Shown here: positions 9,004 through 17,012 of the stretch, piece by piece
How the letters are laid out: each line of letters starts with the position of its first letter
Position numbering within the stretch: position 1 is the first letter of the stretch
DNA from: Gp6-AA40 sp035496255
GTDB taxonomy: Bacteria; Acidobacteriota; Vicinamibacteria; Vicinamibacterales; UBA2999
Direction: 5' to 3'
Length of the DNA: 64,000 bases
Assembly: GCA_035496255.1 (NCBI GenBank)
Contig: DATJEU010000020.1
Coordinates: 1-64,000 of the forward strand
Notes under the pieces: generated by a model
Seen by the model: only the letters and a program-made list of their open reading frames with translations
Told to the model about the DNA's origin: nothing
The model's database searches: none
Program-made: the position numbers and the translations under genes

Positions 9004-9023
9004 GGCCGCGCGCGGGCGCGGCC
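9004..9023 (-). terminator. Strong GC hairpin between the esterase and dsbA-like genes
   Basis: GGCCGCGC and GCGCGGCC form a perfect 8-bp stem with a four-base loop, 15 bases after the esterase stop codon on the minus strand. The following minus-strand bases are only mildly T-rich (CTCGTCTTGCC), so it could be an attenuator or mRNA-stabilising hairpin rather than a full terminator. Confidence 0.4.
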
Positions 9024-9037
9024 CCCTCGAGCGATGG

Positions 9038-10780
9038 TTACGGAGCGGTGCTGTAGATGCTGTTGCGCCAGGCAGCGCCGCAGATTTCGGACGGGTCGGC
9101 CGCACACGGCATATCGCAGGCGCCATCGCTCAACTTGTCGTAGCCGATACTGCTTCCCCCGAAGCAGTAACCGCCGTATTGAAGGCCCGCGAATGCGTAG
9201 CCGCTGTTCCGCACCACCGCCCGGCACGACTCGATGGTGTAGCCGGGGCCAAAGTCCGCCGGCAACGCACGCTGCTCGGTGTCGGAGTAGCAGCCGTAGT
9301 AGCCGTCCGGAGGCGGCGGAGGAGGTGGTGGTGATGAGGATGAAGAGCCAGTAACGAAGATGCTGTTGCGCCAGACGCCGCCACACAGTTCAGACGAGTT
9401 GGCGTCACATGGCGTATTGCATTCGCTGTCGCCGACCTGCGCATACCCGATCGCGTTGCCGGCGAAGCAGTACCCGTAGTACTGCAGTCCCGCATACGCG
9501 TACCCGGACTGGGCGGCTGCTTGTATGCAGGATTCGATGGTATGACCGGTCCCTAATTCCACCGGCAGGGCGCGATTCCCGTCGTCCGTAAAGCAGCCGA
9601 CGTAAGGCGAACTCCCGCCGCCGCTCCCACCGCCGCCGTCGCTCGCGGGACGTGGCGGAACGTTCAGGAGATTCGTGAGGGCCTGGATGATCGTGGCGTC
9701 GCTGTCGCCCGCCTCGCGTGTGTGAACGGGACCGGCACTGATCGTCAGCGACCACACGCCATCGTCCCACGCACCCTGGCTGGATTCGGGAACGACAATG
9801 TCGTTCGGCTCGCAGCGAAAGTTCGTGACGACGTTGCACCAGACGCCATCCGCTCCCCGCAGCTGGTTGGCGATGAAGTTCATCTGGGTTGCAGCGCCGG
9901 TGGCGTGCGTGTCGTAGGGATCAGCGTGGCTGAGCACGATGCCGGAGACCGCGTCGAGCAGCGCGGCGGTCGCCTGTATGCCGAGATAGATCGCATCGGC
10001 GTCCTGCGGCGATAGCCACAGTCGAAGGTAACCCGCGCGGTCCCAGTGATAGGCCTGCGAGACGATGGCAATGCGCGTTCCGACGAGCGAACGCTCGTGC
10101 GGCAGGGTGTCCGTGGAGTTCAGCCCGGTCAGGTACGCGGAACCCGGCATCATCTCCGTGAACACGGGCGCGCCCACCGTGAGCCCCAGCGTTTCCGCAA
10201 TGGCCCGGGGCGACGAGGCCAGCAACGCCTCCGCGGTGTCGAGCGCGGAATCGAGCCCGCCGTAGTAGAGGTCGTTCGCCCAGGGGCAGAAGAACTCGTT
10301 CGGATAGTACTCACTCGGGTTCGCCAGGCACGAGCTGAACTCGTAGTACATGCCGTTGATGCCGTTCGCCAGTGCTTCGTTGTAGAACGTGAAGTAGCTC
10401 AGGTTCTTGAGGATCGGCACGCCCTGGTGTGGTGTTCCCAGCGTCACGATTCCGGCGAGCGCGCGGGTGCGGATACGACTCCATTCGCGGGCGACGACCC
10501 CGCCGTTGCTGTGGCCGATGACGATGGTGCGAGCGGGGAGCGTTCGGAAGCTGGATTGAACGACGGCCGCCTGGTCGCCGTACCGTTGCTGCCACGGTAA
10601 GTCGGTACTCTGAGGAGCAATCTCGAGCTGCGATTCGAGACGGGCGATGGCCGCTGCCCATGTGTCGGCGCTGCCGTTGAACCCGTGGAGAAACAGTGTC
10701 GGTACATCCTGCGCCTGCGCTACGGTGGCGGAGAGGAGCAGGAGCGCGCCGATGACGATCGGATGGATTCGGGTGATCAT
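9038..10780 (-). CDS. Secreted alpha/beta-hydrolase (lipase-like) with two C-terminal WSC domains
   Basis: The 580-residue protein starts with a signal peptide (MITRIHPIVIGALLLLSATVAQAQ). The alpha/beta-hydrolase domain opens PTLFLHGFNGSADTW and has the nucleophile elbow IVIGHSNGGVVA with the catalytic serine, resembling PGAP1/lipase-like esterases. From about residue 400 a Gly/Ser linker precedes two WSC domains of about 80 residues. Each has six or more cysteines in the pattern YVGCFTDDGNRALP ... CFAGN ... CNTPC ... CGG, separated by a proline-rich linker. WSC domains bind polysaccharide in fungi. The ATG at 10780 overlaps the previous stop by four bases; an in-frame start at 11227 lies inside the previous gene and is rejected. 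Confidence 0.9.
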   Translation of the reverse strand: MITRIHPIVIGALLLLSATVAQAQDVPTLFLHGFNGSADTWAAAIARLESQLEIAPQSTDLPWQQRYGDQAAVVQSSFRTLPARTIVIGHSNGGVVAREWSRIRTRALAGIVTLGTPHQGVPILKNLSYFTFYNEALANGINGMYYEFSSCLANPSEYYPNEFFCPWANDLYYGGLDSALDTAEALLASSPRAIAETLGLTVGAPVFTEMMPGSAYLTGLNSTDTLPHERSLVGTRIAIVSQAYHWDRAGYLRLWLSPQDADAIYLGIQATAALLDAVSGIVLSHADPYDTHATGAATQMNFIANQLRGADGVWCNVVTNFRCEPNDIVVPESSQGAWDDGVWSLTISAGPVHTREAGDSDATIIQALTNLLNVPPRPASDGGGGSGGGSSPYVGCFTDDGNRALPVELGTGHTIESCIQAAAQSGYAYAGLQYYGYCFAGNAIGYAQVGDSECNTPCDANSSELCGGVWRNSIFVTGSSSSSPPPPPPPPDGYYGCYSDTEQRALPADFGPGYTIESCRAVVRNSGYAFAGLQYGGYCFGGSSIGYDKLSDGACDMPCAADPSEICGAAWRNSIYSTAP

Positions 10781-11646
10781 CGGGTCCTCCGTTCCAGCGT
10801 GACGTTCGAGAGGGCGACATCGACGGCCACGCGCATCTGTGGGTTGATGCTGCGCTCGGTATGCGTCGACTTGCGGATGAACGTGCTGCCAGGCCCCTGG
10901 ACCCATGTAAACGTCGAGTGCATGACCAGGGCGTTGTTCTCGTATGTGTCGATGGAGGCGAGCAGCCCCGTGGCCGGTTCGGTCAAGACGTCGGTCCTGC
11001 GGCCGTAGGCGAACGACATGTAGTGGTCGAATCCGCGTTCCTGGCCGTGAGGGTCTCCGAAGCGGCGTCGTGTGTCCGCGTGTCGTTCGGCGGCGGTGCG
11101 GCTGTCCACCAGTTCCGCTACCCATTCGCGTCCGCTCGGGCGCGCGATGCTGCCGCGTAAGCTCTGGTCTGTGGCCGGCAACTGCGACAGCGGCTGAATC
11201 CCGAAATCCTTCAACTTCGCAATCCACTGTTTCTGCAACTCGGGCGAGAACAGCGGAATCGGCTTACCGTTCTTGCCGATAATCCGGACGGGCGATCCGT
11301 CGCCATCGTCCTCGATGCGCGCCACCGGGTTGTGATCCGCCTCCACACGTTTGCCGTGGTCGTCATAGATGAACGGATCCACGCCGAGCATCGTGGTCAC
11401 GGTCTTCCAGCCACCGGAAGCGGCCAGTGAGCGTTCGACGTGAAACCGTGTCCCGGGATTCACGAAGACGCGTGCGCCCTCGTCGCTCGACATCTGCTGT
11501 GTGCGCACCGTGAAGTCGGCGCTGAACGTGTTCCAATCGGTGGGAAAGCCGGCCGGTTGCTGTGCGGCGGCACCGAGGCGTGCTCCTGCCACGCCCAGGC
11601 ACACGGATAGTGCGAGGGCCGTTGCGAATAATCGAGTCACCGTCAT
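10777..11646 (-). CDS. Hypothetical exported protein
   Basis: The 289-residue product starts with a signal peptide (MTVTRLFATALALSVCLGVAGARLGA). The mature part has segments such as DWNTFSADFTVRTQQMSSDE and RVFVNPGTRFHVERS, with strand-like spacing reminiscent of outer-membrane lipoprotein-sorting folds; this is only a suggestion. GGAGGTGA four bases before the ATG at 11646 is the clearest ribosome binding site in this region and fixes the start, excluding an ATG seven codons upstream. The stop overlaps the esterase start, so the two are coupled. The TGA of a 34-codon ORF lies inside this ribosome binding site. Confidence 0.75.
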   Translation of the reverse strand: MTVTRLFATALALSVCLGVAGARLGAAAQQPAGFPTDWNTFSADFTVRTQQMSSDEGARVFVNPGTRFHVERSLAASGGWKTVTTMLGVDPFIYDDHGKRVEADHNPVARIEDDGDGSPVRIIGKNGKPIPLFSPELQKQWIAKLKDFGIQPLSQLPATDQSLRGSIARPSGREWVAELVDSRTAAERHADTRRRFGDPHGQERGFDHYMSFAYGRRTDVLTEPATGLLASIDTYENNALVMHSTFTWVQGPGSTFIRKSTHTERSINPQMRVAVDVALSNVTLERRTR

Positions 11647-11650
11647 TGCG

Positions 11651-11755
11651 TCACCTCCATGAGTCATCGATTGCCCGGAGTGCTTGCGAGGGAGTGATGG
11701 CTGCTGTGAGGTTCGCGGTGGTGGAGCTCGGTGTACTGGATAGGCTCGCCAGCAT
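11651..11755 (-). CDS. 34-residue leader ORF ahead of the secreted-protein operon
   Basis: A short frame begins at ATG 11755 (MLASLSSTPSSTTANLTAAI) and ends with TGA at 11651-11653, within the GGAGGTGA ribosome binding site of the next gene. Its first 23 bases and the leader upstream match the start of yifB, whose protein begins MLASLRS. It could be a coupling or attenuation leader peptide, or a decayed copy of the yifB 5' end. The peptide is Ser/Thr/Ala-rich and resembles nothing known to me. Confidence 0.4.
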   Translation of the reverse strand: MLASLSSTPSSTTANLTAAITPSQALRAIDDSWR

Positions 11756-11767
11756 GCGCGACCCTTT

Positions 11768-11827
11768 AGTGCAAGAGGCGGGACACCCGCTCAGCGCATG
11801 CGAATCTTCGAAAACACAGGTGTTTTC
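11768..11827 (-). promoter_or_regulatory. Leader element B, matching the yifB leader
   Basis: The plus strand carries AGTGCAAGAGGCGGGAC at 11768-11784 and GAAAAC-N6-GTTTTC at 11810-11827. The dyad is extended here to CGAAAACAC-AG-GTGTTTTCG. The same two blocks lie upstream of yifB at 5897-5913 and 5939-5956, with the operator 53-54 bases from the ATG in both. The perfect dyad suggests a dimeric repressor or activator site. Confidence 0.5.
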
Positions 11828-12032
11828 GCGTGACGCTTGTCGGGGCGTTGCAGAAGCTGCGTCGTGGGAACGCGGCGAAGTACGCGAACACCGCGCGGCG
11901 GGCGGCTGGCGGCGAACGTGTTTCGCGCGTTCAGAGCGCCGACAGCGGCAGCCATGCGCCCGGCGCCTCCTGATTCCGTGCGCCGGAAAACGCTGCGCGC
12001 GCGTGATCATGCAGGTACGCGGGGGTCGCCGC

Positions 12033-12347
12033 CTACCTTCCTACGTCGCGGCGCAGTTCATCAATCAGCTTCTCTGGCGTGAACGTCAGGAAGAGGATGA
12101 ATGGCGGGCACTCGTCGCTCCGGTGTTCCAGTTGAAGCCCGCGGTTGAACGTCAAGCGCTTCGGACGAATCGCCTCGATGTGTGACTTCGGAAGATCGAT
12201 GATCACTTTCGAAAATGGGAACGGCTTCACAGTCAACAGCACGCGTTCCGCGGAGACGCGAATCTGCGCGAAGGGCGAGGTGAGGTTGGCAAATCGCCAG
12301 GACGCTGAACCCCAAAACAGACCGCCGGTCTCCACGTAGTCGTCCAT
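12033..12347 (-). CDS. Small hypothetical protein, possible PH-like fold
   Basis: The 104-residue product (starting MDDYVETGGLFWGSASW) alternates hydrophobic and polar residues in strand-like segments (RVSAERVLLTVKPFPF, HIEAIRPKRLTFNRGLQLEH) and ends in an amphipathic helix (TPEKLIDELRRDVGR). That pattern fits a bacterial PH/GRAM-like domain, though I did not recognise a named family. The frame stays open to an earlier ATG at 12392; neither start has a good ribosome binding site. It stands between leader element B and the pterin dehydratase remnant, with no clear partner. Confidence 0.55.
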   Translation of the reverse strand: MDDYVETGGLFWGSASWRFANLTSPFAQIRVSAERVLLTVKPFPFSKVIIDLPKSHIEAIRPKRLTFNRGLQLEHRSDECPPFILFLTFTPEKLIDELRRDVGR

Positions 12348-12470
12348 GTCGAGTGCTATTCCCTGGAGAGCACCGCCTCGGCGATGCGCCATATCGAGTC
12401 ATACGGTCCGCCGCCGACGCGTGAACGGATCGAAGACGCTGTTCACCAAGCGTTCCCGCTTTCGTGATTC

Positions 12471-12671
12471 TCAGGATTGAGTCCGGTGGAAGCGGAGATG
12501 AGGCATCAACGGCGGCACCAGTCGGTTCACGAAACTCAGCGAGTCGATGAAGTCCTTGAACAGGAGTTCCTTTGTCAACTGCCCGCTCTCGACCGACCAG
12601 CCCGGCAGCCGCTCCAGCACGATCTGGATTTCTTCGTCGGACAGCACCGCCTGCGCATTCTCGTCGCTCAT
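12471..12671 (-). pseudogene. Truncated 4a-hydroxytetrahydrobiopterin dehydratase (PhhB/DCoH)
   Basis: The 66 codons from the ATG at 12671 encode LSDEEIQIVLERLPGWSVES and then FKDFIDSLSFVNRL, the conserved N-terminal half of pterin-4a-carbinolamine dehydratase. After FVNRL the frame turns to unrelated PPLMPHLRFHRTQS and stops, before the HHPD catalytic motif and the second half. In the frame two bases further on, the next codons read PPDSILRITKAGTL, which could be a worn version of the HHPD-I-x-Y-NKVTL segment. The simplest reading is a frameshifted, decaying gene; a novel short protein is less likely. Confidence 0.55.
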
Positions 12672-13383
12672 GCCGCGATCTGTGGCCAAGCGCGCCGTCA
12701 GCGCCACCAGGGCACCGGGTGCGGCATGAGCGCGCGCGACGCGGAGTGCTGCGCTAGCCTCATGATCGGTCGATCCTGGCTGCACGATCCCCAGCTCCGG
12801 CGGTGCGACGATCAGCCCCCCGGAACGCGAGCCGTAGATCCAACCACGCGATCGCGGCATCCGGGAGCACGAGACAGAGGCCGGACGATCTGAATCGAGT
12901 TCCCGGGCGGCAGGATCCAGGTGCCGGACGATCCGGATCGGGGTTGCTGACGCCAGGAGCGTGCAATCGGACGATCCAGACCGAACGTCCGACGATCCGA
13001 GCCGAAGCCCATGGACTCAGGATCCCGCGTGAGAGGATCTCGATCCAGGTGCAGGGCCGCACGATCGAAAGATCCGGCGAGCGCGCCTGACAATCCGGCC
13101 ATTGGATCCGACCATCCGGCGGTTGCGACCGGCTGAAGTGTTTTTGGATCCGGCCATCCGGCGGTTGCGACCGGCTGAAATGTTTTTGGATCCGGCCATC
13201 CGGCCGTTGCGACCGGATGAAATGTTCTTGGATCCGGTCATCCGGCGGTTGCAACCGGCTGAAAGCTTTTCGGAACCGGATTTCGGACCGGAGATCGCGC
13301 TGGGAATGTGTCGTCGCCGGCCTCCGGCCGGGTGAAAGCCCCGAGCGGGCAAGTGATGCGATCCGGAAGAACGGAATCCTGAG
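12672..13383. other. Gene-poor stretch with degenerate GATC-rich repeats
   Basis: No gene is supported here. From about 12870 to 13100 the sequence is built from irregular copies of GGACGATCC/GGATCCGG-like words, passing into the regular 42-bp array at 13104. Open frames on both strands follow from the repeat period being a multiple of three. A CCGGCC-TCC-GGCCGG hairpin at 13317-13331 lies downstream of the transglycosylase stop codon but has no T-run. Confidence 0.6.
13104..13271. repeat. Tandem repeat, four copies of a 42-bp unit
   Basis: Units start at 13104, 13146, 13188 and 13230, each beginning GGATCCG and containing ATCCGGCNGTTGC, then CCGG and a T-rich end (TGTTTTT or TGTTCTT). Copies two and three differ from each other at only two or three positions; one and four are slightly more diverged. 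Each unit can form a small CGGT-TGCG-ACCG hairpin. The units are directly adjacent with no spacers, so this is not a CRISPR array. Confidence 0.9.
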
Positions 13384-15123
13384 TTAGTTGGTGGCGACGG
13401 CGCCGCGGGGCGCGAGGATCGTCAGCCGCTGGCCGGTGGCGATCGTGTTGCCCTTCAGGTGGTTCCACTGCTTCAGCGACGCCACGGTCGTCGAATACAG
13501 GCGCGCGATCGACGACAGCGTCTCGCCGCGCTTGACGCGATGCACGATGGGCGCGACCGGTGCCGGACGGGACGGCTTCGGCGACACCACGTTCGACGCG
13601 ACGACGGCATCGACGGAGCGCGACTCGGTTGGCGGCGCGGGATTATCGGCGTGCGTCGCCAGGAGCAGCGTCGGCGCGCGCGGAATCACCAGTTGCTGGC
13701 CCGGAGTCAGGCGCGCCTTCGTCGACAGGTAGTTGGCTTCCGCCAGATCGGTGCGGCTGACGTTCAGCTTGCGCGCGATGCTGGCCAGCGTCTCGCCCTT
13801 CTTGACGGTGCGATAGTTCAGCGACGCGAAGTCGTCGGGTGACGCGTCGGCAAGGTGAGACATCACCAGGTCCGCCGTCCCTTCGGGGACCTTCAACTCG
13901 TATTCATCCATCCGCACGGGCGTCGTCCAACGCCGCAGCTCGGGATTGAGATCCTGCAGCTGCTGCACCGGGACGCCGGCCCACTCGGCGATGCGACGGA
14001 GGTCCGTCGCCTTCGGGAGCGTGACCGTCTCGACCGTGGGCGCTTCGTACGGCGTGATGTTCAACCCGTACTGCGCCGGGTTCCGGGCCACGATGACGGC
14101 GGCCAGAATGAGCGGGACGTAGTCGCGCGTTTCACGCGGCAGGTACCGGGAAGACGCCGAGATTTCCCAGAAACTGTCCTTGCGCGAGCGCTTCAGTGCC
14201 TGCTGCACCCGCCCGGGCCCGCCGTTGTAGGAGGCGAGCGCCAGGTGCCAGTCGCCGAACATGCCGTACAGCGTCTTCAGATATTTGGCGGCGGCGCGCG
14301 TCGCCTTCTCAGGGTCGGCCCGCTCGTCGATGTACCAGTCGTGCCGGAGTCCGTTTTCGAGCGCGGTTCCACGCATGAACTGCCACATCCCCTTGGCGCT
14401 GGCGCGTGAGACGGCGTTCGGCTTGAACGCGCTCTCCACCAGCGGGACGTAGGCCAGGTCCAGCGGCAGGCCCTCGGCACGAAAGACGTCCTGAATCATC
14501 GGCAGGAATCGCGCGCCGCGGCTCAGGCCGTCCTCGAGGTAGCCCTTCAACCGACCGGTGAACAGCTCCACGTAGGAGAGCACCCGCGGATTCAGCGGAA
14601 TGTCGATGTCGTGAGTGGTGGACTCGAGATCCTCGGTCACCGCCTCGGTCGTTTGCGGGTCCGCCTTCTCCGGGAGGGTCGCAATGGCCAGCAGGTCGTC
14701 AATCGAGGCCGGCTCGTACTTCTTTTCCGCAAAGCCGTCGCCCTGGGCCAGGGCGGTTACTTCGTACGCGCTGATACGTTCAACAAGGCGATCGAACTGG
14801 TCGCGGATGCGGGGCTCGGTCCGGGCGCCGTATGGCGATTCGAGGAGGACGTCGAGCGCCTGATTGAACTCCGACTTCGCCATCTCGAGATGGCCGTCCT
14901 GCAGTTCCTTCTGCCCGGCCTGGAAATGACGGGTGGAATCGGCAATCAGGACGAGCACGGGGTCGACCGGTGCTGGTGCGGGAGCCGGCGCCGGCGCGGG
15001 AACGGCCGCGGCAACGGGTGCCGGAGTCTGCTCCACGGGACGGGAGGCCGTGGCCGGCGCGTGGGTCGCGCAAGCCGCGGAAGTGAGCGCCAGAACGCAG
15101 ACGACCGTCCGCCCAGACAGCAT
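13384..15123 (-). CDS. mltD: MltD-type membrane-bound lytic murein transglycosylase with LysM domains
   Basis: The 579-residue protein has a signal peptide with lipobox-like ALTSAACAT and an Ala/Pro linker. A helical region precedes the SLT goose-type lysozyme domain at about residues 200-350, with PLVESAFKPNAVSRASAKG (catalytic Glu in VESAF), MWQFM and ALASYNGGPGRV. Two LysM motifs follow, VKKGETLASIARKLNVS near 440 and VKRGETLSSIARLYSTT near 540. MltD cleaves glycan strands to 1,6-anhydroMurNAc products, which fits the MurNAc recycling genes further along. The ATG at 15123 gives a normal lipoprotein signal; an in-frame ATG six codons earlier is possible. Confidence 0.93.
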   Translation of the reverse strand: MLSGRTVVCVLALTSAACATHAPATASRPVEQTPAPVAAAVPAPAPAPAPAPVDPVLVLIADSTRHFQAGQKELQDGHLEMAKSEFNQALDVLLESPYGARTEPRIRDQFDRLVERISAYEVTALAQGDGFAEKKYEPASIDDLLAIATLPEKADPQTTEAVTEDLESTTHDIDIPLNPRVLSYVELFTGRLKGYLEDGLSRGARFLPMIQDVFRAEGLPLDLAYVPLVESAFKPNAVSRASAKGMWQFMRGTALENGLRHDWYIDERADPEKATRAAAKYLKTLYGMFGDWHLALASYNGGPGRVQQALKRSRKDSFWEISASSRYLPRETRDYVPLILAAVIVARNPAQYGLNITPYEAPTVETVTLPKATDLRRIAEWAGVPVQQLQDLNPELRRWTTPVRMDEYELKVPEGTADLVMSHLADASPDDFASLNYRTVKKGETLASIARKLNVSRTDLAEANYLSTKARLTPGQQLVIPRAPTLLLATHADNPAPPTESRSVDAVVASNVVSPKPSRPAPVAPIVHRVKRGETLSSIARLYSTTVASLKQWNHLKGNTIATGQRLTILAPRGAVATN

Positions 15124-15205
15124 CGGGCGGTACTCTACCATTCCGACTTTTTGAGGGTCAACGATAAGTCGAATCGGCTCAGCAGTTATGGGAAATTTGT
15201 GTAAA

Positions 15206-17011
15206 TCAGTGCGGCCAACCGGCCTGAACGAACACCTTATGGGCCTCGCCGAGATCGCGGGCAGCGGGCGTCACGATCGTCCGGTCGCCCAGCGTGATTT
15301 TGCTTCCGGAACGAATCGCCAGGCGGACGTCCTCCTCGCAGACAAAGGCGGCCGCCTCGGATCCGGCGGGTGACGCCGCGACAGGTCCGGGCGGTACCGA
15401 TGCGGAAGATCCGCCCGGCGCCGGCAGGGAAGACCTGTCGTCGTCGGGGGCTGGCTTGTACCCCCTGGACGCGAGGAACTGGTCGATCCGGGAGGCGAGT
15501 GCCTGCGCGGAGATCCCTCCCGAGACCGGGGCGGGCGCCGGTGCCCGCGGCAGATCGGCGGGCGGGGCGAGCCTGGTCAGGCTCGCGTGCGCGGACCTGA
15601 CCAGGTCCGCGTCCCGGACAGCGCTCACGGCATTCACCGCCGGGCGCACCTCGTAGGCGAGGCGCTTGATGTTCAGCAGGTGTTTCGGCGAGATGTTGTC
15701 GGACGTGATGTTGCCGCCCCAGCCGCCGCAGCCAAGGGTCATCGCCGGATCGAGTCCGGTCGTCAGGCCGATCGACCCGTGGGTGGTCGGCGTGTTGACG
15801 CAGATACGGAACGCGGGCTTCTTGAGTCCGAACTCGAGGATCACCTGATCGTTCTGCGAATGGATCGACATCGTGTGACCCATGCCGCCGTAGCGGAGGA
15901 TCTGGATGCAGCGTTCACAGCCCTCCCGCCAGTCGCGGACGACGTACCAGGACAGCACCGGGCACAGCTTCTCGATCGAGAGGGGGAAGTCGCGGCCGAC
16001 ACCGGTCAGCGGCGCGATCAACGCGCGCGTCCCTTCCGGCACGTTGAGGCCGACTTTCTCGGCGATCAGCGCCGCGGACTTGCCGACCAGGGCCGGATTG
16101 GGCAGTCGCTGGGACGTGACGAGTACCTTCGCCAGCGCATCCATCTCCGCGGCGTTCATGAAATAGGCGCCGTGGGCCTGGAACTGGCGACGGGTCTCTT
16201 CGGCAACCGACTCGTCCACCACCACCGAGTTCGGCGACGAGCAGAGGACGCCGTTGTCGAACGTCTTCCCCGTGATGATGTCGCTGGCCGCCTTCCGTAA
16301 GTCGGCCGACTGCTCGATGTAGCAGGGGGCGTTGCCCGGGCCCACGCCGTACGCCGGCTTGCCGGCGCTGTACGCCGCGCGCACCAGGCCCATGCCGCCG
16401 GTCGCCAGGATCACGGCGGTTTCCCGCTGTTTCATCAGCTCCTGGGTGCCTTCGAGCGTGACCGTGTTCATCCAGCCGATGCTGCCGGCCGGTGCGCCGG
16501 CGCGGCTGGCCGCCTCGGCCATGATTTCCACGGTTCGCGTGATACAGCGCGCCGCCGACGGATGCGGGCTGATGACGATGGGACAGCGCGCCTTGAGCGC
16601 GATCAACACCTTATATATAGCGGTGGACGTCGGGTTGGTGGAGGGGACGACGGCCGCGACCACGCCGAACGGTTCGGCGATTTCGATGATCTTCTTGTCC
16701 TCGATCCGGTTGACGACGCCGACGGTCTTCATCGGCCTGATGAACGCGTAGACCCGCTGGGAGGAGAAGAGGTTCTTCTGGACCTTGTCGGCGACGACGC
16801 CGTACCCGGTTTCCTCGACCGCCAGGCGAGCCAGCGCCTCGGCGTGCGGAGTGACCGCGTCGGCCATGGCCGTGACGATCGCGTCGATCTGATCCTGCGA
16901 GAGTTCCGCGAGCAGCGGCTGAGCCTGCCGTGCGGCGCGCCCGAGCGCCCGCGCCTCGGCGATGGAGGCAAGATCCTTGTCCGTTTGCCTCGGAGGTTCC
17001 TGGACGGCCAC
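15206..17011 (-). CDS. Microcompartment CoA-acylating aldehyde dehydrogenase with extended C-terminus
   Basis: Residues 1-450 form a PduP/EutE-type dehydrogenase that would convert an aldehyde to acyl-CoA. Seen are AVVPSTNPTSTAIYKVLIAL, the CoA-type glycine motif ATGGMGLVRAAYS and GVLCSSPNSVVVDE with the catalytic cysteine. At 601 residues it is about 130 longer than PduP. The extra tail holds an amphipathic helix, ISAQALASRIDQFLASRG (about 495-515), like an encapsulation peptide. After a Pro/Ser/Gly linker comes VRLAIRSGSKITLGDRTIV plus TPAARDLGEAH, resembling the N-terminal segment of EutQ/EutT. It lies one base after the BMC shell gene, so encapsulation is likely. Confidence 0.9.
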   Translation of the reverse strand: MAVQEPPRQTDKDLASIAEARALGRAARQAQPLLAELSQDQIDAIVTAMADAVTPHAEALARLAVEETGYGVVADKVQKNLFSSQRVYAFIRPMKTVGVVNRIEDKKIIEIAEPFGVVAAVVPSTNPTSTAIYKVLIALKARCPIVISPHPSAARCITRTVEIMAEAASRAGAPAGSIGWMNTVTLEGTQELMKQRETAVILATGGMGLVRAAYSAGKPAYGVGPGNAPCYIEQSADLRKAASDIITGKTFDNGVLCSSPNSVVVDESVAEETRRQFQAHGAYFMNAAEMDALAKVLVTSQRLPNPALVGKSAALIAEKVGLNVPEGTRALIAPLTGVGRDFPLSIEKLCPVLSWYVVRDWREGCERCIQILRYGGMGHTMSIHSQNDQVILEFGLKKPAFRICVNTPTTHGSIGLTTGLDPAMTLGCGGWGGNITSDNISPKHLLNIKRLAYEVRPAVNAVSAVRDADLVRSAHASLTRLAPPADLPRAPAPAPVSGGISAQALASRIDQFLASRGYKPAPDDDRSSLPAPGGSSASVPPGPVAASPAGSEAAAFVCEEDVRLAIRSGSKITLGDRTIVTPAARDLGEAHKVFVQAGWPH

Positions 17012-17012
17012 G

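Noticed and set aside
11756..12010. Upstream part of a 119-residue minus-strand frame
   Set aside because: It is Arg/Ser/Ala-rich, has no ribosome binding site and crosses leader element B. Only the last 34 codons have contextual support.
13104..13271. Regular repeats considered as a CRISPR array
   Set aside because: The 42-bp units are contiguous with no unique spacers, and no cas gene is present.
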